10,133 nucleotides of DNA, from assembly GCA_964497135.1 (NCBI GenBank), contig CAZCDO010000153.1:1-10133 (forward strand), given 5' to 3'. Both the position numbers and the translations under genes were made by a program. The stretch comes from CAIJXV01 sp964497135. GTDB taxonomy: Bacteria; Verrucomicrobiota; Kiritimatiellia; CAIKKV01; CAIJXV01. Shown here piece by piece: positions 1 to 6,742 of the stretch (within the stretch, counting starts at the first letter, position 1; every line of letters starts with the position of its first letter). The notes beneath the pieces are model-generated. The model did no database searches. It saw only the letters and a list, made by a program, of their open reading frames with translations, and had not been told where the DNA came from.

Positions 1-676
1 AGATCAGCATTCCGCCACTCCAGCCGAGTCGGCCGGCCAGCCAGGGAAATAGGAGTCCCCGGAATAAGGTCTCTTCGAACAGCGGGGCAACTCCGACAAT
101 TGAAAAGACCAGCAACGCTTTCAGTCCCGGGTGCTCCATCCGACGAAATAGTTCCGCCACGTCCTGAAAGGAGAGCGGATAACCCCATCCGGTCAGAATC
201 GCTTCATTGACGGTGGAAATCAGGAAGAGCGGGGGGATCAGCACCAGGTATGCCGTCAAAGCCCGGCCTAGGGTGGAGCCCAGCGGGCCGAGATCGACGA
301 GGGCACGCCAGGAGATTCCGGATGCCCGCAGGGTTCCCGCGATCAACCCCAAGCCGATGATTTGAAAACCCAACGATTGGATGATCAGGTTGACGGATTC
401 GATCCGGCCGGCGGTCCATGATGTTTCGTTTAACAAAAGGGGGATGGCCAGGCCGCTGAGCGTCCAGGCGGCCAGGAGCGCCAGTAGTAATCCCAGCATG
501 GTGAATGATGGGAGATAACCCAGTCGTGAACCCTCAACACGGGAGGGGTGGGGTGGGGGGAGGGATCGGAAGGTCTGAACGGCTTGCGCGAGGGTTTTGT
601 GTCCGATCAGAATGATCGCCAGGCCGAACAGGGTCAGCAAACCGAAAAGCCATTCCAAGGGGGACAAGAGTTCCAT
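1..676 (-). CDS. CPBP family intramembrane metalloprotease, C-terminus cut by window edge
   Basis: Read on the minus strand from ATG 676, the frame is open for 225 codons to the left edge. The protein is very hydrophobic with several membrane segments: residues about 6-24, 63-85, a segment near 105-125 and one near 148-165. It reaches the motif EETLFRG at residues 201-207 (bases 76-56). This is the EExxxR signature of the CPBP (CAAX protease/bacteriocin-processing, Abi) family, in which these glutamates take part in the metal-dependent active site inside the membrane. The later conserved FxxxH and HxxxN motifs would lie outside the window. Family members process prenylated or small peptides or serve in immunity; the substrate here is unknown. 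The start is supported by a promoter-like TTGTCA-16-TATAGG about 30 bases upstream. No clear Shine-Dalgarno is seen. Confidence 0.85.
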   Translation of the reverse strand, partial: MELLSPLEWLFGLLTLFGLAIILIGHKTLAQAVQTFRSLPPPHPSRVEGSRLGYLPSFTMLGLLLALLAAWTLSGLAIPLLLNETSWTAGRIESVNLIIQSLGFQIIGLGLIAGTLRASGISWRALVDLGPLGSTLGRALTAYLVLIPPLFLISTVNEAILTGWGYPLSFQDVAELFRRMEHPGLKALLVFSIVGVAPLFEETLFRGLLFPWLAGRLGWSGGMLI

Positions 677-706
677 GTTTGGTTGTGTGCCCGTTGGGGG
701 GGGTGT

Positions 707-734
707 CCTATACCGGTTCGCGCCCTAATGACAA
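707..734 (-). promoter_or_regulatory. Putative sigma70-type promoter of the CPBP protease gene
   Basis: On the minus strand TTGTCA (734-729) and TATAGG (712-707) are separated by 16 bases. The predicted start of transcription is near 700, about 24 bases before ATG 676. Read by eye only. Confidence 0.45.
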
Positions 735-786
735 TTGCGGCTGAGGAAGGATTCGTTCGCGAAGTGGATGGCGGCTTTTCGCTCTT

Positions 787-896
787 CCCTCCCCCCGGCG
801 CGGGGGAGGGTCCAGGGAGAGGGGGAGCCGACATATTCCTTTGCGAGTTCCCTTTCGTTCCCCCTCACCCCGCCCTCCCCCACGCCGGGGGGAGGG
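787..896. repeat. Inverted repeat pair of GC-rich hairpins (REP/MITE-like)
   Basis: Two 24-base units, 787-810 and 873-896, are inverted copies of each other with one mismatch. Each unit is itself a hairpin with 9-bp arms CCCTCCCCC/GGGGGAGGG and a 6-base loop. The similarity continues inwards as a G-rich (left) and C-rich (right) stretch to about 832 and 861. It lies between the glycosyltransferase and CPBP genes. Such C/G-rich paired elements are typical of dispersed intergenic repeats. It could also act as a terminator or mRNA stabiliser, but there is no T-tract. Confidence 0.75.
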
Positions 897-955
897 AGAA
901 ACCGGCATTAATTGCGAATCCTGCAGAGGTTGGGCGGGGATACCAGGTTTCGGAC

Positions 956-1915
956 TCATGTGGGCTCGGGGGACTTGATACGGTCCCGGATCACATAAAT
1001 GGGTTTATCCTGGGACTCGTGATAGGTGCGGATCTGGATTTCCGCGAGCAGGCCCATCGAGATGAACTGGATGCCGGAGAAAATCAGCATGAAGGCGGTC
1101 ATGATCCAGAACGGGCGCTTGATCAACATGGACTCGAGGGCGAGATTGGCGATAATCATGCCGAGGATCATGAGCAAACCCGGGACCAGAAAGAAGAGTC
1201 CGATTTTGCCGAAGATCTGAATCGGGCCGGTACTATAGCGCAGGAGAAACTTGACCGTCATCAGATCGAGGACGACCCGGACAGTCCGGGCGATGCCATA
1301 CTTGGTTTTCCCGAACTGGCGGGCATGGTGTTGGACGGGGACTTCCGCGACCTGACCGCCGACCCAATTCGCGAGGGCGGGAATGAACCGGTGCATCTCG
1401 CCATAGAGGTGGACATTTTTAATGACTTCCCGTCGATAGGCCTTGAGGGTACAGCCGTAATCGTGCAGGTGGACCCCGGTGATATGGCTGATCAGCCCAT
1501 TGGCCAGGATGGAGGGGAGACGGCGGTTGATGAAGGTGTCTTTCCGGTCCTTGCGCCAGCCGCTGACAACGTCCACGGAATCGGTCATGCGCTCGAGCAA
1601 CAGGGGGATGTCTTCCGGGTCATTTTGCAGATCGGCATCGAGCGTGACGACGATCTCGCCGACCGATTCGCGGAAGCCGGCGCTCATTGCCGCGGTCTGG
1701 CCAAAATTGCGGCGGAAACGGATGAGTTTGAAATGGGGGTAACGCTGGGATTGTTCGATGAGTTTTTCCCAGGATCCATCGGTACTGCCGTCATCGACCA
1801 GGACCACCTCGTAGGTCCGACCGATGCGGCTGAGGGTTTGATGGAGTTTTTCGGCGAGCGGGGGGATGCTTTCGATTTCGTTGAAAATGGGGACCACCAC
1901 GGATAATTGAATCAT
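956..1915 (-). CDS. Polyprenyl-phosphate glycosyltransferase, GT2 (DPM1/GtrB/ArnC-like)
   Basis: This 319-residue GT-A enzyme probably transfers a sugar from a nucleotide-sugar to a polyprenyl phosphate at the cytoplasmic membrane, for surface-glycan or lipid modification. Visible motifs are VVPIFNE (7-13), the nucleotide-binding DDGSTD (41-46), the DADLQNDPED block (93-102) holding the metal-binding DxD, HRFIPALA near 190 and GKTKYG near 215. Two C-terminal membrane helices follow (about 230-256 and 268-292), as in GtrB/ArnC-type members. The start at 1915 is chosen over an in-frame ATG at 1954 because AGGAG lies 6 bases before it and the sequence then begins exactly as the family does (MIQLSVVVP). 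It starts 48 bases after the stop of the coiled-coil protein gene, so the two are probably one operon. The sugar and acceptor cannot be told from sequence. Confidence 0.93.
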   Translation of the reverse strand: MIQLSVVVPIFNEIESIPPLAEKLHQTLSRIGRTYEVVLVDDGSTDGSWEKLIEQSQRYPHFKLIRFRRNFGQTAAMSAGFRESVGEIVVTLDADLQNDPEDIPLLLERMTDSVDVVSGWRKDRKDTFINRRLPSILANGLISHITGVHLHDYGCTLKAYRREVIKNVHLYGEMHRFIPALANWVGGQVAEVPVQHHARQFGKTKYGIARTVRVVLDLMTVKFLLRYSTGPIQIFGKIGLFFLVPGLLMILGMIIANLALESMLIKRPFWIMTAFMLIFSGIQFISMGLLAEIQIRTYHESQDKPIYVIRDRIKSPEPT

Positions 1916-1963
1916 GATCGACTCCTGTTGTTTTCGTATTGCGAAAATAAACATCTTCGGGTT

Positions 1964-3088
1964 TCAGGTTTCATGGGTTTCCACCGGATTGTCTGTTTGC
2001 TCGAGATCGTTTTGGGCGGCTTCGATTTGACGGATTGTCCGCCGATATTCTTCGGTCAACGTGCGGATCCGTTTTTCGATGTCGGCTTTCGGATGAGGGG
2101 GGGGCTGCAATTGTTCAAAGGCGGCTTGGGCGTCCCGCAATTCACGTTGCAGGCTTTGTTCCTGATAGCGCCGGGCTTTGAGCTGATCGAGCAATTCGGC
2201 GCGCCGGGCGCCGGAAGCTTTATCCATTTCGTTTTTGATCCGGATATTCTCGTCCACAAACCGGTTGAACGTTTGGACGGCTTTTTGGTGTCGGGCTTTG
2301 GCGGCGGCTTGGGCGGGGGTCAATGGCGGTTGGACGGCTTTGCCCAGTTCCGCCCGGGCGACGACGATCTGATTGCTGAGCGATGTGACCTGGTCGGTCA
2401 ATTGGGCCAGGCGTTCTTCCAAACGGGCCCGGGTTTCCGCCGGAGTGGGCGGGGGCGGCGAAGGGGGTGGGGGCGGGGAAGATGGGGGGCTGGGCTGGGG
2501 CGAAGGTTTGGGCGTGGGCGGGGTTGGAGCGGGCGGGGTGGGCGGGATCGACGGATCATAGGGCAGGAAGAGATCCCAACGATTCAGGTCGACCAATTGA
2601 TCCCGAAAGATCGTGAGGTCGGATTTTCCGGCATACGGGTTGACGGGGGGCTTGCTTTTAAGAGCTGGGAAGCGCTGTGCGAAGCGAACCAGAGGGGATA
2701 CGGTCGGCCGGGGCGAACTGGAACTCAAGCGCCAGACGTCCGTCCATCCGGCCGGTTTTTGCGAGATGGCAAAGGCCTCATCCAGGTGCCCGGCCTGGGT
2801 ATAAGCGCGGATCAAATGGCCGCGAAAGAGGGGGGTTAACTCGGGGAAGAATTCGAGCAGGGGGGGCAGTGCGAAGAGTTGCTGGATGGCCTCGCCGGGA
2901 TTTTTCTGATCCAGCAGGAGCTCGGTCCGGAGGAGGGTGTGGGCGACCCGGTGGTATTGAAGGGTGGGGGTCAGGGCGAAAATCAGGAGGGTGCCCAAGA
3001 GTCCGACGATCCCGATGAGGGTGATTTTGACGAACCCGGCTGGGGGGGGCGGCTGGGGGGGGCGGACATTAAAAAGGGACGATCGCAT
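1964..3088 (-). CDS. Membrane-anchored protein with proline-rich linker and coiled coils, function unknown
   Basis: I do not recognise a named family. The 374-residue protein has a short Pro-rich N-terminus, one membrane helix (about 19-40), then a helical region (46-110) that resembles one or two TPR-like hairpins (PGEAIQQL, QAGHLDEAFAI). An extended Pro/Ser/Thr linker follows (179-216, runs such as SPPPPPSPPPP), then three charged heptad-rich stretches (217-250, 261-330, 335-362) that look like coiled coils. With the N-terminus inside, the bulk would be periplasmic, with the linker spanning space or wall. Start 3088 is preferred to an in-frame ATG at 3277 because a promoter-like TTGTCG-17-TATGAT lies between them, AGGA precedes 3088, and the longer form would read through a palindromic repeat. 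Probably co-transcribed with the downstream GT2 gene, hinting at an envelope role. Confidence 0.75.
   Translation of the reverse strand: MRSSLFNVRPPQPPPPAGFVKITLIGIVGLLGTLLIFALTPTLQYHRVAHTLLRTELLLDQKNPGEAIQQLFALPPLLEFFPELTPLFRGHLIRAYTQAGHLDEAFAISQKPAGWTDVWRLSSSSPRPTVSPLVRFAQRFPALKSKPPVNPYAGKSDLTIFRDQLVDLNRWDLFLPYDPSIPPTPPAPTPPTPKPSPQPSPPSSPPPPPSPPPPTPAETRARLEERLAQLTDQVTSLSNQIVVARAELGKAVQPPLTPAQAAAKARHQKAVQTFNRFVDENIRIKNEMDKASGARRAELLDQLKARRYQEQSLQRELRDAQAAFEQLQPPPHPKADIEKRIRTLTEEYRRTIRQIEAAQNDLEQTDNPVETHET
2446..2547 (+). repeat. G-run-rich tract (possible G-quadruplex) encoding the Pro-rich linker
   Basis: The plus strand, which is the template strand of the Pro-rich linker, carries more than a dozen runs of three or more G separated by short spacers over about 100 bases. 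It follows from CCN/CCC proline codons on the other strand. Folding into G-quadruplexes is possible but not shown. Confidence 0.6.
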
Positions 3089-3127
3089 ATTCCTGAAAAC
3101 GCTCCGGTCGTTGAGTTGCAAGCCGGC

Positions 3128-3156
3128 ATCATAGCGGATGGAAGGCGGGACGACAA
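3128..3156 (-). promoter_or_regulatory. Putative promoter of the coiled-coil protein/GT2 operon
   Basis: TTGTCG (3156-3151) and TATGAT (3133-3128) with a 17-base spacer on the minus strand. The expected transcription start is near 3121, giving a leader of about 33 bases before ATG 3088. It supports the shorter start of the gene. Confidence 0.55.
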
Positions 3157-3228
3157 GCCCCCGGTTCCCGAACGCATCTGCAGTTCGGTGCTCCCTTTGG
3201 TTCTTGCATGCACCTGATTCGCGATATC

Positions 3229-3290
3229 GTAGGGCCTTCGCTCGTCGAAGGCCGTCTTGGAACAGGCACGCCGACAAGCGGCGGCCCTAC
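3229..3290. repeat. Palindromic REP/MITE-like element with two internal hairpins
   Basis: Outer arms GTAGGGCC (3229-3236) and GGCCCTAC (3283-3290) enclose two small hairpins, CCTTCG-CTCGT-CGAAGG (3235-3251) and GCCG-ACAAG-CGGC (3270-3282). The two halves are inverted versions of each other (GTAGGGCCxxCGCTxGTCG). Where they differ, each half keeps its own hairpin paired. The 7-base word ATGCACC lies on both sides (3208-3214 and 3305-3311), resembling a target duplication. The element lies between the stop of the TPR gene (3315) and the promoter of the next gene. Confidence 0.75.
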
Positions 3291-3314
3291 AGGTCTGCGC
3301 AGGTATGCACCGAA

Positions 3315-4142
3315 TCAGCGTTTGATCGCCCGAATGGTCGCCGCCCGTTGTTCGAGTTTTGCGGCTTCCTTTTTATTCTGGTCTTCCCGGTACACGGCGG
3401 CGAGATTTTCGAGACGGGTGGCCACATCGGGGTGGTCCGGACCGAGCGCCTGCTCCTGGATCCTCAGTGCCCGCAGGTGGAACGACTCGGCCAGTGCGTA
3501 TTTGCGTTGAGAGCGGTTGATTTCCGCGAGGCTTTCCAGGCTGGTCACCAAAGCGGGGTCGTTTGGACCGAAGACCGTCTCCCAAATAACCAGGGCGCGC
3601 TTATAAAGCGGTTCGGCCTGCAGATATTGGCCCTGGGAGATGTAGAGGAGCGCGAGGTTGTTCAGGCTGGTCGCGACGGAGGCATGGTTCGGTCCGAGGG
3701 ATTTCTCCAAGATCGCCAGGGCGCGTTTGTAAAGCGGCTCAGCTTGCGCGAAGTTCCCTTGGGTGCGATAGAGTTCCGCGAGGTTGTTCAGACTCGTCGC
3801 GACGGAGGCATGGTTCGGGCCGAAGGCCTTTTCCTTGATCGCCAGGGAGCGTTTGTAGAGCGGCTCGGCCAGCGCGTACTGGCCCCGAAAGTTGTAGATA
3901 ACCGCGAGGTTGTTCAGGCTGGTCGCCACATCGGGGTGGTTGGGGCCGACCTGGCGTTCCGCGACTTCGATCGCTTCCTTGGCCACCACCACGGCGCGAT
4001 CGTATTGGCCGGCATTCAGGAGTTCCATCACCTCCTTATTGAGGGTGTCCCATTCGATGCCCGCGCCTTTCCGGTCGTCTTTCCCGCAAGCGGCCAAAAC
4101 CGCAAGGCCAACGACCAGGGCCAACGTTTTCATGATGTTCAT
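3315..4142 (-). CDS. TPR (kinesin-light-chain type) lipoprotein
   Basis: The 275-residue protein has a lipoprotein signal: MNIMKTLALVVGLAVLAAC with lipobox LAAC (16-19) and lipidation predicted at C19. The next residues G20 K21 do not give a +2 Asp retention signal, so outer-membrane anchoring is likely if a Lol-type rule applies. The rest is tandem 42-residue tetratricopeptide repeats of the TPR_10/TPR_12 type. The repeat hallmark GPNHP/GPNHA/GPNDP/GPDHP starts exactly 42 residues apart at 66, 108, 150, 192 and 234. Each is followed by VATSLNNLA and AEPLYKRAL-type helices. Such domains act as protein-protein scaffolds; the partner is unknown. Start 4142 has a weak AAGGG 6-9 bases upstream and a TTGACA promoter-like box further up. 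Upstream URO-D genes share the strand, but a 216-base gap suggests separate transcription. Confidence 0.9.
   Translation of the reverse strand: MNIMKTLALVVGLAVLAACGKDDRKGAGIEWDTLNKEVMELLNAGQYDRAVVVAKEAIEVAERQVGPNHPDVATSLNNLAVIYNFRGQYALAEPLYKRSLAIKEKAFGPNHASVATSLNNLAELYRTQGNFAQAEPLYKRALAILEKSLGPNHASVATSLNNLALLYISQGQYLQAEPLYKRALVIWETVFGPNDPALVTSLESLAEINRSQRKYALAESFHLRALRIQEQALGPDHPDVATRLENLAAVYREDQNKKEAAKLEQRAATIRAIKR
3444..3947 (-). repeat. 126-bp tandem repeats inside the TPR gene
   Basis: Four periods of 126 bases encode the 42-residue TPR units from residue 66 to 233. The central units are the most alike at DNA level: gcgaggttgttcag is repeated at each period with near-identical flanks. 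This suggests recent duplication or gene conversion. Confidence 0.8.
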
Positions 4143-4212
4143 GGGTGCCCTTTTTATTGTGAAAGCGGAATCGGTCTCCTCGCCGGCGCTTTATACACCG
4201 ATCAACCGTACC

Positions 4213-4245
4213 TCCTACAGTGCCTGAATCGAGTGGCCTTGTCAA
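4213..4245 (-). promoter_or_regulatory. Putative promoter and leader of the TPR lipoprotein gene
   Basis: A perfect TTGACA (4245-4240) is followed after about 17 bases by a weak -10 (CACTGT/ACTGTA). The leader to ATG 4142 would be about 65 bases. It contains an isolated AGGAGG near 4211 that is too far from the ATG to serve it. Confidence 0.4.
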
Positions 4246-4358
4246 TGGCCGGCCCGAATGGCCCGATGAACATGGGGGCGCAGGGAAGTTTGGGTTGCGT
4301 CCAACATAAACGGCCATGCGCCCGAAGCGGAGGATGCCGGTCTCAAGTTCCAGTTTTC

Positions 4359-5492
4359 TCACGAACCGGAGTACCGTCGCCGGTGCTTGATGCATTCGTT
4401 GGCGATGAAGGCGGTTTGCTCCATATTCAGGTGCGGATAAGCGGCCAAGCCGAAGATGAGGTTATCACCCGGGGCGGCGTCGCGGAACATTTGGGCGATG
4501 CTCTCCGCGATGGCGGGGCGATCGTCGATCGGGCCATTCATTTGAACCAGAGCGGCCAGGATGGTGATTTTGGGGCCCAATTTTGACTTGGCCTCCGCGA
4601 TGGAATTCACATCGCCGATATTTTTCAGGCAGAGCGCGTCCACGGCATCCATCCGGGTCTGGCGGTAGAGGTCGAGCAGGTTGTTGATGTGACCGCAGGA
4701 ATGGTGGGCGTAGAAAGTGCCGAATTCATGGCAGGCGTCGGTGACCCGGTCGGTATAGCCCAGGCAGAATTCCGCGAACATATCCGGACTGATCGCGGTG
4801 GTCGAGGTGTCGTCCGTGCCGTAGAGCACGTCGTAACCGAGCGAGGCATACAACCGGAACTGACGGAGGTGATTCTCTTCCATGACTTTGAAAAGCTGGT
4901 GCAGTTCGGCGCGGTGGTCGGCCCAGAGATAGGCGATCGTTTCAACGCCCGAATAAACGCGGACCATCATGCCCAGGGGCGTGCCGGGCATGTAACAGCG
5001 GATCAGGCCCTGATCGCCGACGAGCGCCTTGCGATCGCGCACAAAATCCGCGGCGTGCGGCTGGGGAACGAATTCCTCGTCCGCGAAAATGTCGGCCAGG
5101 ATTGGCAGATCGGCCCCGGTTTTAACCAGGTGTTCCTGGCAATACGAGGTGCCGTCCTCGCGCACGCGCTTGTGGACCTCGCGTAATTCGCCGCGGGGGG
5201 TTTTATAGATCGTGGTCCAACCGTCGCCCTGGTCGATGGTCTCGACGGTGACTTTACGGCGGGTGGACGTGATGGGCGGGCCAAAAAAGTCCATCACATC
5301 GATTCCCAAATATTGGGAAAAGATGCGGGAACTCCCGTCGCCCCAGTGGACCGTGCCGAGCGCCTTGGCGAGTTCGGGATCCATCCCGTCGCGGTTGGGC
5401 TGGTTATAGGGATCAATGTGGCCCTTGACCGGGATCCATTCGGGTTTTTCGTGACGGAAGACTTTCAATAGATTTTCGCGGGGAGTGAGCAT
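4359..5492 (-). CDS. Uroporphyrinogen decarboxylase (URO-D)-like protein, second gene of pair
   Basis: This 377-residue protein belongs to the URO-D-like superfamily, which includes haem-pathway HemE and the zinc-dependent corrinoid methyltransferases MtaA/MtbA/CmuA. Visible are the N-terminal MLTPRENLLKVFRHEKPEWIP typical of the methyltransferase-like branch, GTDDTSTT near 225-232 followed by SPDMFAEF, and HHSCGH (263-268). The last contains the HxC pair (H264, C266) that binds zinc in MtaA-type enzymes. The third zinc cysteine expected about 80 residues later is not there: the region reads FGLAAYPHLNME (347-358). C288 and C367 are the nearest cysteines. It is therefore not a HemE and probably not a standard MtaA. 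Start 5492 is chosen because AAGGA lies about 8 bases upstream, whereas an in-frame ATG at 5630 would add repeat-encoded residues. It lies 59 bases after the other URO-D gene, probably in the same operon. Confidence 0.85.
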   Translation of the reverse strand: MLTPRENLLKVFRHEKPEWIPVKGHIDPYNQPNRDGMDPELAKALGTVHWGDGSSRIFSQYLGIDVMDFFGPPITSTRRKVTVETIDQGDGWTTIYKTPRGELREVHKRVREDGTSYCQEHLVKTGADLPILADIFADEEFVPQPHAADFVRDRKALVGDQGLIRCYMPGTPLGMMVRVYSGVETIAYLWADHRAELHQLFKVMEENHLRQFRLYASLGYDVLYGTDDTSTTAISPDMFAEFCLGYTDRVTDACHEFGTFYAHHSCGHINNLLDLYRQTRMDAVDALCLKNIGDVNSIAEAKSKLGPKITILAALVQMNGPIDDRPAIAESIAQMFRDAAPGDNLIFGLAAYPHLNMEQTAFIANECIKHRRRYSGS

Positions 5493-5521
5493 GGGGTTAT
5501 TCCTTAAATATGCCGACGACG

Positions 5522-5592
5522 AACGGCGCTCTTGCGCGCCTACTACGAACGTCAGGCGGTTCGGCTTGTAGTAGCGCCGTGTGAGGCGCGTT
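5522..5592. repeat. Palindromic repeat between and overlapping the URO-D genes
   Basis: The arms AACGGCGCTCTTGCGCGCC-TACTAC (from 5522) and GTAGTAGCGCC...GGCGCGTT (to 5592) are inverted and imperfect. The innermost exact core is CTACTAC/GTAGTAG with a loop of about 20 bases containing GGTTCGGC. The right-hand part overlaps the last codons of the upstream URO-D gene (stop at 5552). It has the look of a dispersed REP/MITE unit. Confidence 0.65.
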
Positions 5593-6682
5593 TTGTTGTC
5601 CGGCGAAAAGGGACTGGATGGTCGGCCCACCGGGCGCTTTGTTCAAGGAGTTTTTCACCTTCGGCGCGGGAGGAGCAATAGGTGGAAAGCATCATGCGCG
5701 CCGGATCGAGTTCGCGAACAAGGGGTTCAATATTTTGCCAGGGCAGCTCGACATGGAACATTTTTCCGGCGGCCTGGATGGTGCGGTACATATCGAGGTG
5801 GCCGGGTCCATTGGGCGGCTCGTTCGGGGTGGGGGTATACTGGATAACGCGCAGGTAAGGCAGGGAGAGGAGGCGCGGGAGGTGTTGGCGCGCATCGCCG
5901 CCGTCGAGGTGATACCAGAGCGCGCCGACGTCCTGTCCCATGACTTCGAGTTCCGGCAGGACGAACCGGTCATACAAGGCGGGCGATAACATGCAAGATA
6001 CATCGGACTGGGTGGCGATGAACGGTTCGGGCGCCCAGAACGGCATCCAGCCCGCGCAACCGTACCAGAAATCGTTATGGGTCCGGATGAGCTCCTGGAA
6101 TTCCCGTTTGACCCGGAGTTGATCCCGGGCTCCGGTGACGATCGCATCGGCCATCCAGTCGGGGTGATCCATCAAGGCGAGAAGGAACGCTTCGGTGCCC
6201 ATGTGCATGGAGAGCAGGTCATTGGCCGGGAGGCCGCCGGGTTGACCGATCAGGAAGTCATCGCGTCCGGCGAGGCGACAAAGGGCGAGGAGGGCCGCGC
6301 GGTATTTACGGGTCCAGGGATTATCGGGATGGTGGCGGAAAGGGGAGGGTTTTGAGAAATCGACCTCGCCCGTGTCGAACCAGATGGTTTCCGGGCTGAA
6401 CCGCGGGGTCCCGCCGAGGCAATTGACCCAGCCCCCCTGAAGGAGGACGGACGGAACGGCTTCGCCGCCCCACCAGGTGGTTTCCAATTGGTGCAAGGCC
6501 TGGGGGACCAGGTATTCGGGATCGAGCCAGCGGGCCTCGTGGCTGGCCGGTGGCGGAACGGGGGTGGGGTGGTCCACCGGCTGGGGGGTTTTGAGGGAGA
6601 TGCAGGGGCGATCCAGCATTTCGCCGTGCCAGAGAGCCGTCAGACGTTTTTGGGCTTCCGGCCAGTCGGCTTTATATTTCAT
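5552..6682 (-). CDS. URO-D-like protein, first gene of pair, with repeat-derived C-terminus
   Basis: The 376-residue protein has a divergent URO-D/methyltransferase-like barrel. It opens with MKYKADWPEAQKRLTALWHGE, has the family's acidic-pocket region QSDVSCMLSPALYDRFVLPELE (205-226) and a C-terminal barrel segment with LPWQNIEPLVRELDP. At the place of the HxC zinc pair it has YHLDGG (247-252), so the cysteine is replaced and classical zinc-thiolate chemistry is unlikely. With its neighbour it may form a heteromeric or two-step system; this is inference. Start 6682 is chosen over the ATG at 6742 because a good promoter lies between them (-10 at 6720-6715) and GGAG precedes 6682 by 11 bases. 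The last about 14 residues (TKRASHGATTSRTA) are encoded by the palindromic repeat at 5522-5592 and do not look like part of the fold. Confidence 0.8.
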   Translation of the reverse strand: MKYKADWPEAQKRLTALWHGEMLDRPCISLKTPQPVDHPTPVPPPASHEARWLDPEYLVPQALHQLETTWWGGEAVPSVLLQGGWVNCLGGTPRFSPETIWFDTGEVDFSKPSPFRHHPDNPWTRKYRAALLALCRLAGRDDFLIGQPGGLPANDLLSMHMGTEAFLLALMDHPDWMADAIVTGARDQLRVKREFQELIRTHNDFWYGCAGWMPFWAPEPFIATQSDVSCMLSPALYDRFVLPELEVMGQDVGALWYHLDGGDARQHLPRLLSLPYLRVIQYTPTPNEPPNGPGHLDMYRTIQAAGKMFHVELPWQNIEPLVRELDPARMMLSTYCSSRAEGEKLLEQSARWADHPVPFRRTTKRASHGATTSRTA

Positions 6683-6714
6683 GGGCGGGTTATCTCCGGA
6701 TGCATTGGGGATGA

Positions 6715-6742
6715 ATGATAGCGGGGTGGGGGATGAAGTCAA
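6715..6742 (-). promoter_or_regulatory. Promoter of the URO-D gene pair
   Basis: TTGACT (6742-6737) and TATCAT (6720-6715) are separated by 16 bases on the minus strand; both differ from consensus at one position. The predicted transcription start is near 6708, giving a leader of about 25 bases with GGAG before ATG 6682. Confidence 0.65.

Noticed and set aside
708..959. 83-codon minus-strand frame between GT2 and CPBP genes
   Set aside because: Its sequence is made of the paired GC-rich repeat and overlaps the CPBP promoter; no ribosome site.
548..1906. 452-codon open frame on the plus strand
   Set aside because: It lies opposite the clear GT2 gene and through an intergenic inverted repeat. 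Its product is low-complexity, unlike any family, and has no ribosome site.
2446..2547. CRISPR-like or satellite array
   Set aside because: The G-rich units are irregular, without constant repeats or spacers, and fit a proline linker.
1907..2839. 310-codon plus-strand frame opposite the coiled-coil protein
   Set aside because: The Gly/Arg-rich product is the complement of the Pro-rich linker, and the minus strand has the promoter and ribosome site.
4180..4215. Leader peptide or riboswitch before the TPR gene, suggested by an isolated AGGAGG
   Set aside because: Only a 4-codon TTG frame or a poorly spaced GTG frame follows, and no conserved riboswitch structure is seen.
3138..4586. 482-codon plus-strand frame
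   Set aside because: It runs antisense through the TPR gene, an intergenic gap and the end of a URO-D-like gene. Its repeats are mirror images of the TPR repeats.
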